DNA of 64,000 nucleotides from Streptomyces monashensis (GTDB lineage: Bacteria > Actinomycetota > Actinomycetes > Streptomycetales > Streptomycetaceae): assembly GCF_001866665.1 (NCBI RefSeq), contig NZ_MLYO01000023.1, positions 62,001-126,000 of the forward strand. Reading direction: 5' to 3'. Positions within the stretch are counted from its first letter, which is position 1, and the number at the start of each line of letters is the position of its first letter. Positions 56,848 through 64,000 of this stretch are shown here, in pieces. A model generated the notes under the pieces. It saw only the letters and a program-made list of their open reading frames with translations, searched no databases and was not told the DNA's origin. The position numbers and the translations under genes were made by a program.

Positions 56848-57291
56848 TCAGGCCAGGTCGTCGCGGGTCACCCGGCGGTGCGCGGTGCGCCACCTGCCAC
56901 GGATGCGGACCAGGACGTCCTCCATGACGCACACATACAGGACCCTGGAACTGCCCCCGCGCGGCGTGACGTACACGAGGGCCGAGCAGCGCGTGTGCAG
57001 CGACCCGTCCGCCTGGGGTCGTACGTCGAGCATGCCGATCCAGTGATGGAGGCGGTTGCCGACCCGCCGCTGCCGTGCCTCGCCGGCACGCACATAGCGC
57101 GCGAGCCCGGCGCGGGCACGCAACGGGCCGGACAGGGAGGGAAGTTCGAAGACGGCGTCCTCGGTGAAGGTGCCCGCCCAGCGCTCGGCGTCGTGCGCGT
57201 CCAGGATCCGCATCTGGTGCGCGTAGAACCGCTGCACCTCCGCGTACAGGGCGGCGAACTCCTGGCTCTGGAGCACGCGTTCAGCGGCCAT
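56848..57291 (-). CDS. SnoaL/NTF2-like small protein
   Basis: Protein of 147 residues with the cone-like NTF2/SnoaL pattern: an N-terminal helix (FAALYAEVQRFYAHQMRILD), DAERWAGTFTEDAVFELP, then strands ending with VLYVCVMEDVLVRIRGRWR. Such folds act as cyclases, dehydratases, isomerases or oxygenase small subunits; the sequence does not tell which. Asp and His residues in the pocket region (DAHDAERW, LHHWIGM) are possible acid/base groups. I chose the ATG at 57291 because GGAGG lies eight bases before it; the frame is open further upstream without such a site. It is divergent from the DUF4097-transporter operon. Confidence 0.78.
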   Translation of the reverse strand: MAAERVLQSQEFAALYAEVQRFYAHQMRILDAHDAERWAGTFTEDAVFELPSLSGPLRARAGLARYVRAGEARQRRVGNRLHHWIGMLDVRPQADGSLHTRCSALVYVTPRGGSSRVLYVCVMEDVLVRIRGRWRTAHRRVTRDDLA

Positions 57292-57625
57292 GCTCGCAAC
57301 CTCCGCTTCCGTCCGTGTCCTTGGCGTCCTCGGCGTCGTCGGTCCTCCGCATGGACAGTGTTCGAGGCGCGGATCGAGCATCTTTCAAATACTCCTCAAG
57401 TGCCCCCGTCGACGGTGGATGCCGCGAGGCCGCCGCAGAGCGTTCACTCTCAGTCCATTGCAACAGGCCTGCCGAGGATTCGTTGCGTTACACCCAGGAC
57501 CGTTGCAACGATTTCCATGCTTTGACCTGCAGATATCTAGATAGTGCGCAACAACTCCATTGCCGGATCGATGAATGCAACGTAGCGTTTCTGGCATCGG
57601 AAACAACGGAGCCAAGGAGCCCACG
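57292..57625. other. 334-base divergent region rich in inverted repeats
   Basis: Lies between the NTF2-like gene (minus) and the DUF4097-transporter operon (plus). It holds TTGCAAC-type elements, the palindrome at 57534 and CCCCCGTCGACGG near 57404, which resembles half of the GTCCCG sites. No gene found. Confidence 0.55.
57457..57582. promoter_or_regulatory. Cluster of GTTGCAAC-like and TATCTAGATA palindromes
   Basis: ATTGCAAC at 57457-57464, the perfect palindrome CGTTGCAACG at 57501-57510, and TGCAACG at 57576-57582 are spaced by 37-75 bases, with another CGTTGC at 57481. The palindrome TATCTAGATA at 57534-57543 lies just downstream of TTGACC at 57522-57527. These are plausible operators for a local repressor (PadR- or TetR-like), but no such gene is present in the window. 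Confidence 0.4.
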
Positions 57626-58315
57626 ATGCAGAAGAACCAGGCTTTGACGCAGAAGTTCGACAGCCCGGCCCCCCTCACGGCCGTCCTGGACATCCCCGGC
57701 GGACTCGTCCGCCTCATCGCCGCCGACCGCACCGACACCACCGTCGAGGTCCTGCCCGCCGACCCCGCCAAGAGCCGCGACGTCAAGGCAGCCGAACAGA
57801 TCACCGTCACCCACACCGACGGCACCCTCCGCATCGAGACCACCGCACCCAAGAACCGGCTCCTCGGCCCCTCCGGAGCCGTCGAGGTCACCGTCCAACT
57901 GCCCACCGACTCCCACGTCCAGGCCACGACCGCCGGCGCCGAACTGCGCGGCGTCGGACGCCTCGGCAACATCACCTTCGACGGCGCCTACCGCTCGGTC
58001 AAGCTCGACGAAGCCGCAACCACCCACCTCACCGTCCACGACGGCGACGTCTCCATCGGCCGCCTGAACGGCCCCGCCGAGATCAACACCCAACGCGGCG
58101 ACATCCACATCACCGAAGCCGTCACCGGCACCCTCGACCTGCGCACCGCGAAAGGCGACATCACCGTCGGCGCCGCCCAGGGAGTCTCCGCCGCCCTCGA
58201 CGCCGGCACCAGCCACGGCCGCGTCCACAACTCCCTCAGGAACCCCGACGCCACCCCCGCCCTGACCATCCGCGCCACCACCTCCTACGGCGACATCACC
58301 GCCCGCAGCCTCTGA
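57626..58315 (+). CDS. DUF4097-type beta-repeat protein
   Basis: Protein of 229 residues without signal peptide or membrane segment. It is built from short Gly/Asp/Ile/Thr-rich strands that repeat (DGDVSIGRLNGPAEIN, RGDIHITEAV, KGDITVGAAQG, TSYGDITARSL), the pattern of DUF4097 beta-helix proteins. AAGGAG precedes the ATG. It is followed after 13 bases by the DrrA/DrrB pair. This three-gene order is common in Streptomyces genomes, often with a PadR regulator, which is missing here. Its molecular role is not known to me; a scaffold or sensor accessory of the exporter is a guess. Confidence 0.85.
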   Translation: MQKNQALTQKFDSPAPLTAVLDIPGGLVRLIAADRTDTTVEVLPADPAKSRDVKAAEQITVTHTDGTLRIETTAPKNRLLGPSGAVEVTVQLPTDSHVQATTAGAELRGVGRLGNITFDGAYRSVKLDEAATTHLTVHDGDVSIGRLNGPAEINTQRGDIHITEAVTGTLDLRTAKGDITVGAAQGVSAALDAGTSHGRVHNSLRNPDATPALTIRATTSYGDITARSL

Positions 58316-58328
58316 CAAGGAGCACCCC

Positions 58329-59281
<953 letters not shown>

Positions 59282-59285
<4 letters not shown>

Positions 59286-60058
59286 GTTCCCTGTCCCTCG
59301 CCGTACGCGACTCGAACACCATGCTGCGCCGCAACCTCCTGCACGCCCGGCGCTACCCCTCCCTCACGCTGAACCTGCTGCTCACCCCGGTCATGCTGCT
59401 GTTGCTGTTCGTCTACATCTTCGGCAACGCGATGAGCGGCGGCGCGGGCCGCTCGGCCTACATCGCCTACCTCGTGCCCGGCATCCTGCTGATGACCATC
59501 GGCTCCACCGTGATCGGCACCGCGGTGTCCGTCTCCACCGACATGAGCGAAGGCATCATCGCCCGCTTCCGCACCATGGCCATCCACCGCGGCTCCATCC
59601 TCGTCGGACACGTCATCGGCAGCGTCATCCAGTCGGTCATGAGCGTGGTCCTCGTCGGCGCCGTCGGCGTGGCCATCGGCTTCCGCTCCCACCACGCCAC
59701 CGTCCTGGACTGGCTCGCGGCGTTCGGGCTGATCGTCCTGTTCGCCCTCGCGCTCACCTGGATCGCGGTCGGCATGGGCCTGGTCAGCCCGACCGCGGAG
59801 GCCGCCAGCAACAACGCCATGCCGCTGATCCTGCTGCCCCTGCTCTCCAGCGCCTTCGTCCCCCTGCACTCCATGCCCGGCTGGTTCCAGCCCATCGCCC
59901 ACTACCAGCCCTTCACCCCCGCCATCGAGACCCTGCGCGGCCTCCTCCTCGGCACCCACATCGGCAACAACTGGTGGATCGCCCTGGCCTGGTGCCTCGG
60001 CCTCACCGTCCTCGGCTACCGCTGGTCCACCTCCACGTTCAACCAGGACCCGAAGTAG
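59282..60058 (+). CDS. DrrB-type ABC-2 exporter permease
   Basis: Membrane protein of 258 residues with about six hydrophobic segments, including LTLNLLLTPVMLLLLFVYIF, YLVPGILLMTIGSTVIGTAV, VMSVVLVGAVGVAI, LAAFGLIVLFALALTWIAV, AMPLILLPLLSSAFV and WIALAWCLGLTVLGY. The ABC-2 signature region FRTMAIHRGSILVGHV is present between the second and third segments. It overlaps the ATPase stop as ATGA and is followed by a hairpin at 60129-60162. It is the membrane partner of the ATPase at 58329-59285 and the only permease in the window. Confidence 0.94.
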
Positions 60059-60128
60059 CCGCCCATCACGACGACGGGGCCTCACCCGTCCGAACTCTCC
60101 ACCGCCCCACTCGAAGCACCGAACCGCC

Positions 60129-60162
60129 GCCGGCGCCCTCACCATCCCCCGAGGGCACCGGC
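60129..60162. terminator. Hairpin between convergent exporter and A-domain genes
   Basis: Arms 60129-60140 and 60151-60162 pair over 12 bases with one C/A mismatch and a 10-base loop. It lies between the stops of the permease gene and the interrupted adenylation gene. Confidence 0.7.
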
Positions 60163-60183
60163 GACGCGGCGTTCAGGAACGGT

Positions 60184-62520
60184 TCACAGCCGGCGCAGCA
60201 GGGCCGCCCGGTCGACCTTGCCCGTGCTGGTCAGGGGCAGCTCGTCGAGCGCGACGACGCGCGTGGGGATCATGTACGACGGCAGGATGGTCCGCAGGGC
60301 GCGTACGACCTCGGCCTTCGAGAGCGGATCGGCCGCCGGCACGTAGAAGGCGGCCAGCGTCCGCCCGCCCGGCCCCGTGGGCGCCACCACCGACGCGGCC
60401 CGGACACCCGGGCACTGGAGGAGGGCGCTCTGCACCTCGCCCAGTTCGATCCGGTAGCCGCGCACCTTGACCTGGTCGTCGAGGCGGCCGAGGAACTGCA
60501 GGTCGCCGCTCGGCAGCCAGCGGGCGCGGTCACCGGTGCGGTACATGCGCTCGCCGGGGCTCAGGGCTCCCGGATCGGGCAGGAACTTGACGGCGGTGAG
60601 ACGGGCGGCCGCGGCGTAGCCCAGGGCCACGCAGGTGCCGGCGATGTACAGATCGCCCTCCTCGCCGAGGGGGCAGGGGCGCAGGTCGCCGTCGAGCACG
60701 TAGTAGCGGGCGTTCTGCATCGGTTTCCCGTAGGGGATGCTCGGCCACGTGGGGTCGACGTCGCCCACCCGGTAGTGGTTCGACCAGACGGTGCACTCCG
60801 TGGCGCCGCCCAGCGCCACCACCTCGGCCTTCGGGAACGCGGCCCGGATCCGGTCCGGGAGCGGCACCGGGATCCAGTCGCCGCTGAGGAGGACCAGGCG
60901 GAGCGTGTCGCGCCCGGCGGGCTCGCGGGCCTGGACGAAGGGCATGACCATGGCCAGGGTGGCGGGCGCCGAGTCCCAGATGGTGATGGCCTCCTGTTCG
61001 AGCAGGTCCACCAGGGTGTCCGGCTCGGCGAGTTCCGCCGCCGACGCCAGCCGTACGGTCGCGCCGGCGGCCAGCACGCCGAAGACGTCGTAGACCGAGA
61101 GGTCGAAGCAGAAGGACGTGACGAACAGGATCTCGTCGGCGGGCCCGATCCCGTAGGTGCGGTTCACCCAGTCGATGAGGTTCACCGCCGACCGGTGGGT
61201 GACGACGACTCCCTTGGGCGCACCGGTCGAACCGGACGTGAAGATGGTGTAGCAGACGTCCTCGGCCGTCGGACCGGTGGCGAGGGGGGCGGCCGGGCGG
61301 AGGCCGACGTGATGGCCGGTCCACAGCGGCTCGCGGCCCGGCGCCGCGCGCTCACGGGACGGCTCCACGCGGATGACGGCGTCGTACCGCTCGGCCAGTT
61401 CGCCGCCGAACTCCTCGGCCCGGCGGCGGTGGACGCTCGCGCGGGCCACCCCGGGCAGGAGTTCGGGGAGGCGCTCGACGAACCGGGGCGGGACCCGAAG
61501 GCCGGAGCAGGTGCCGAGCCCGGGGTCGACGAGGTCGGCGAGGACGATGACGCCGTCGTCGGCGAGCAGCCCGAGAAGCGAGTCGAGGACGCCGGTCAGG
61601 TGGTCGAGATCCGGCAGGAACTGCACCGTACTGGCGAGCACGACGACGTGGAACGGGCCGCGTACCCGCTCGGCGGCCTCATGCGCGAAGCACACCACGC
61701 CGTCGACCTCGCCCCCGGCCCGGGCCCCTGTCTCCTGGCTCCGGGCCACGGACACCGGTGAGGGGTCGACGGCGACGTAGCGGGACGCCCACGGCGCCAG
61801 GGCCTCGACGATCAGGCCGGAACCGCACCCGATCTCCAGGACCGAGGGCCGTTCGACAGACGTCGCGGCCCGCACGAACCGCGCCACGTGGTTCTGGTAG
61901 CCCCGGACGTCGTCCTCGTCGAACGGCCGTTGCGCGCGGCGCAGGTTGAAGCCGGCGGCTTCGAGCGGATCGTCGGAGCCGGACACGTAGTCGAAGAGGT
62001 CCGCGACCTGCTCGCGCCGGAACGTGGCCGACCAGGAGAACTCCTCGGGGATGTCGGGGCACAGCACGTGGCGGAGCGACGGCACCTCCCAGCGGAACTC
62101 CTGTACGGAGGGCAGGTGTACGCGGTCGGTCAGAACGGCCGCCACATCGAGCTGGTCGAGCAGCCCGACCACCCGGGCGGCGGGCCACGACGGGTCGAGC
62201 GGGACGTAGGAGGCGCCGCACTTGAGCACCGCGAGCAGTCCGACGAGAGCCGACGCGTCGCGCTCGCCGTAGACGCCCACGGTGCCGCCCCGGCCCAGTC
62301 CCAGCTCGCGCAGCAGCCGCGCCAGCCGGTTGGCGTGGCGGTCCAGTTCGCCATGGGTGAGGACCTGCTTGTCGGAGGTCACGATCGCGGGGCGGTCCGG
62401 GTACCTCAGGGCGGCCTCGGCGATCAGCCCGGGGATCGTGGCGTCGTCGCGAAACGGCCGCGCGGTCTCGTTCCACCCGCTCCAGGGGGCGCCCGGCACG
62501 GACGCCGGCGGGACGCTCAC
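60184..62520 (-). CDS. Free adenylation domain interrupted by a methyltransferase
   Basis: Protein of 778 residues. The A domain runs A1 (LTHGELDRHANRLA), A2 (LKCGASYVPLDPSWP near 107), then about 250 inserted residues, then A3 (FTSGSTGAPKGV near 427) through A7 (YRTGDRAR), A8 (VKVRGYRIELGE) and A10 (LTSTGKVDRAAL). The insert is a SAM methyltransferase (VLEIGCGSGLIVEAL near 230). Interruption between A2 and A3 is known for free A domains that methylate the side chain (TioN type, from memory). The pocket reads D-L-Y-D-L-S-L-V-W plus Lys, close to the cysteine code DLYNLSLIWK. So S-methylcysteine, or another O/S-methyl residue, is a reasonable guess. Its GTG start overlaps the stop of the upstream carrier protein. 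Confidence 0.93.
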   Translation of the reverse strand: MSVPPASVPGAPWSGWNETARPFRDDATIPGLIAEAALRYPDRPAIVTSDKQVLTHGELDRHANRLARLLRELGLGRGGTVGVYGERDASALVGLLAVLKCGASYVPLDPSWPAARVVGLLDQLDVAAVLTDRVHLPSVQEFRWEVPSLRHVLCPDIPEEFSWSATFRREQVADLFDYVSGSDDPLEAAGFNLRRAQRPFDEDDVRGYQNHVARFVRAATSVERPSVLEIGCGSGLIVEALAPWASRYVAVDPSPVSVARSQETGARAGGEVDGVVCFAHEAAERVRGPFHVVVLASTVQFLPDLDHLTGVLDSLLGLLADDGVIVLADLVDPGLGTCSGLRVPPRFVERLPELLPGVARASVHRRRAEEFGGELAERYDAVIRVEPSRERAAPGREPLWTGHHVGLRPAAPLATGPTAEDVCYTIFTSGSTGAPKGVVVTHRSAVNLIDWVNRTYGIGPADEILFVTSFCFDLSVYDVFGVLAAGATVRLASAAELAEPDTLVDLLEQEAITIWDSAPATLAMVMPFVQAREPAGRDTLRLVLLSGDWIPVPLPDRIRAAFPKAEVVALGGATECTVWSNHYRVGDVDPTWPSIPYGKPMQNARYYVLDGDLRPCPLGEEGDLYIAGTCVALGYAAAARLTAVKFLPDPGALSPGERMYRTGDRARWLPSGDLQFLGRLDDQVKVRGYRIELGEVQSALLQCPGVRAASVVAPTGPGGRTLAAFYVPAADPLSKAEVVRALRTILPSYMIPTRVVALDELPLTSTGKVDRAALLRRL

Positions 62521-62825
62521 CGGGCCGGCGCCCGGAAGGCCTCGTGGGCCGCCAGCACGCCGGTCAGTTCGTTCACCGTCGGGTGGTCGAAGAAGAGCCG
62601 GAGCGACAGGCGCGTGCCGGCCAGGGACCCGAGCCTGGCCATGATGCCGGCGATCAGCAGGGAATTGCCGCCGGCTTCGAAGAAGTCGTCGTCGTCGCCG
62701 AAACGGTCGTGCTCCAGTGCGTCGGCCCACTGCACCCGCACGTGGGCGCGGAGCAGCTCGAGGTCCGGGCCGTCGTGGCCGACGTGGTCCGGGCTCGCCA
62801 CCCCGGCCGATCCGAAGTTGTTCAC
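62517..62825 (-). CDS. Free peptidyl carrier protein (PCP)
   Basis: Thiolation protein of about 102 residues with a short leader and the motif GDDDDFFEAGGNSLLIAG holding the phosphopantetheine Ser. I chose the GTG at 62825 because AGGAG lies six bases before it; an earlier TTG at 62864 has none. Its stop overlaps the GTG of the interrupted adenylation gene, so it is the obvious acceptor for that enzyme. It is divergent from a Cys-type thioesterase over about 215 bases. The arrangement mirrors the carrier protein/Cys-thioesterase pair at 14818-17023. Confidence 0.92.
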   Translation of the reverse strand: MNNFGSAGVASPDHVGHDGPDLELLRAHVRVQWADALEHDRFGDDDDFFEAGGNSLLIAGIMARLGSLAGTRLSLRLFFDHPTVNELTGVLAAHEAFRAPAR

Positions 62826-63040
62826 CACTCGCTCCTGCGTCGTCTCGGTGCGCTGCGTCTTCAACTGGCTTTCACTGCAGCCCTGTTACCGGCAACGGCT
62901 CCGCCGCCGACCGCGGCTCGGTCGCCCGGTTCCGGCCGGGTGCCAGTCTTGCCGTGGCGGCCGGCCGTTGTCCGAGGATCTTTCAGAGGTCAGTCAGGGT
63001 TGACGCCCGTGGGCCGCGGCCACTGGTCATCCTTGCGTGC

Positions 63041-63802
63041 ATGGGAACAAACACGAAGAGTCGCTGGTTCGTCGGTGTCCCTCACGATGGCCCCAAGGAG
63101 TGCGCGCTGTACGCCTTTCCGCATGCGGGCGCCGGCGTGACCACGGTGCGTCAGCTGTGCGTCGAACTCTCCGACGCGTTCGACGCCTTCGGGGTACGCC
63201 TCCCGGGCCGGGAGTCCCGGCTCGGGGATCCGGTGGAGACCGTCATGCCCGAGCTCGCCGACAAGCTCGCCGACGAACTGCTCCGCCACGCCGAGGGGCG
63301 CCCGGTGGTGCTGTACGGGCACTGCGCCGGCGCGGCGGTCGCCTACGAGGTGGCACGACGCCTGGGCCCCGCCCGGGTGCGGGCGCTGGTCGTCTCCTCG
63401 CACCCGGCTCCGGGGAGCGTCCGCCGCGAGCCCACGTGGGCGTTGCCGCGGCCGGACTTCCTCCAGCAGGTCGTGACGGACGGGTACCTCCCGTCGCAGC
63501 TCCTCGCCAACGAGGAACTGCTCGACATCATCGAGCCCGCCCTGCGCGCCGACTACGAACTCGTCGACGCCTACGAGCTGGAGCTGTACGAAAACGGGGC
63601 CGGCGAACCCGTCCCGGTTCCGACGGTGGCCGTGTTCGGCCACGACGACCACACCGTCGAACCCGCCCACATCGACGCCTGGTCGGCGCTCACCACCGGG
63701 CCGTTCCGGGTCGTGTCCCTGCCCGGCGGACATGACCTGCCGAGCAGCCGTCCGGCAGAGCTGGCGGCGGCCATCCGCGAGGCCCTGGCGGCCTGCGCCT
63801 GA
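63041..63802 (+). CDS. Type II thioesterase-like protein with Cys nucleophile
   Basis: Alpha/beta hydrolase of 253 residues with type II thioesterase features (LYAFPHAGAG, RLPGRESRLG, His in PGGHDLPSS). The nucleophile elbow is YGHCAGAAVAYE: Cys replaces Ser, as in the protein at 14818-15549, while the other two free thioesterases have GHSLG and GHSMG. A Cys nucleophile favours transthioesterification over hydrolysis in the SyrC and CmaE aminoacyl shuttles. It is divergent from the carrier protein and methylating A domain, which suggests that it moves their aminoacyl group to the NRPS. No clear ribosome site precedes the ATG, so the message may be leaderless or the start slightly different. 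Confidence 0.85.
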   Translation: MGTNTKSRWFVGVPHDGPKECALYAFPHAGAGVTTVRQLCVELSDAFDAFGVRLPGRESRLGDPVETVMPELADKLADELLRHAEGRPVVLYGHCAGAAVAYEVARRLGPARVRALVVSSHPAPGSVRREPTWALPRPDFLQQVVTDGYLPSQLLANEELLDIIEPALRADYELVDAYELELYENGAGEPVPVPTVAVFGHDDHTVEPAHIDAWSALTTGPFRVVSLPGGHDLPSSRPAELAAAIREALAACA

Positions 63803-63838
63803 GCACGGGCGCCGGCCCGCCGCCCGCCCCACACCCGT

Positions 63839-63868
63839 CGGCCGGCACCTCGCGCGGTGTGCCGGCCG
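63839..63868. terminator. Hairpin between convergent genes
   Basis: Arms 63839-63848 and 63859-63868 pair perfectly over 10 bases with a 10-base loop. It lies between the thioesterase stop and the gene that enters from the right. Confidence 0.65.
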
Positions 63869-63905
63869 GTGAGCGGCGCGAGGCCGTACCGTCGCGTGAC
63901 GGTGT

Positions 63906-64000
63906 TCAGCGCGCCTCCCGGTCCAGCACGTCCGAGACCAGTCCGGCGACGTCGGTGGGCACGTGGATGTGCCCGCCCGGCCGCACGCCCGGCGTGAACG
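63906..64000 (-). CDS. C-terminal end of an unidentified protein, 5' part outside window
   Basis: Thirty codons ending in TGA at 63906 read on the minus strand. Almost every third position is G or C, as in real genes here. The visible end reads GGHIHVPTDVAGLVSDVLDR plus three residues. Too little is present for a function; the mix of Gly/His and a C-terminal helix would fit a hydrolase tail, but this is weak. Confidence 0.55.
   Translation of the reverse strand, partial: FTPGVRPGGHIHVPTDVAGLVSDVLDREAR

Overview
The window is high-GC actinomycete DNA, almost certainly Streptomyces: third codon positions are nearly all G or C, GTG and TTG starts are common, and ribosome sites are GGAGG-like. 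It covers most of a modular polyketide/nonribosomal-peptide cluster whose left end lies outside the window. Names rest on motifs read by eye; no database search was made.

Layout. (1) 1-17023, minus strand: a stand-alone carrier protein, a P450, a thioesterase-like protein, a KSQ loading PKS and two extension PKS proteins. (2) 17323-18840, plus: a FAD monooxygenase ending at a perfect 19-bp hairpin. (3) 18946-44439, minus: a run of genes read from right to left: MbtH, LmbU-type regulator, free adenylation domain, free carrier protein, FAD oxygenase, three NRPS proteins (C-A-T-E-C-A-T, C-A-T-E-C-A-T, C-A-T-TE), type II thioesterase, lone ABC ATPase. (4) 44913-51489, plus: thioesterase, a secreted penicillin-binding-like protein without catalytic residues, and argCJBD. 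(5) 51542-55984: StrR-type regulator, second LmbU-type regulator, and divergent KtzT-type and KtzI-type genes. (6) 56315-60058: two coupled small genes, an NTF2-like gene, and a DUF4097-DrrA-DrrB operon. (7) 60184-63802: a methyltransferase-interrupted adenylation protein and its carrier protein, divergent from a cysteine-type thioesterase.

How it may work. argCJBD makes ornithine; the KtzI-type enzyme N-hydroxylates it and the KtzT-type enzyme closes the N-N bond to give piperazic acid. Three of the five modular A domains carry pocket residues that I remember as piperazate-type (DVFSVAAYAK or DVFSVASYAK). One has an unusual acidic pocket and the last reads as threonine. The PKS would start from propionate and build an acyl chain. 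Modified amino acids are probably made on free carrier proteins (P450 pair, FAD-oxygenase pair, methylating A domain) and passed to the assembly line. The result suggested is an acylated, piperazate-rich cyclic (depsi)peptide, related in logic to the azinothricin/kutzneride/himastatin type, but I cannot name the compound.

The most interesting signals are: two thioesterase-like proteins with Cys in place of the nucleophilic Ser, each next to a free carrier protein (possible aminoacyl shuttles); a 16-bp palindrome in five intergenic sites, probably bound by the LmbU-type regulators; and an interrupted adenylation domain with a cysteine-like pocket. No tRNA, rRNA, insertion sequence or CRISPR array was seen.
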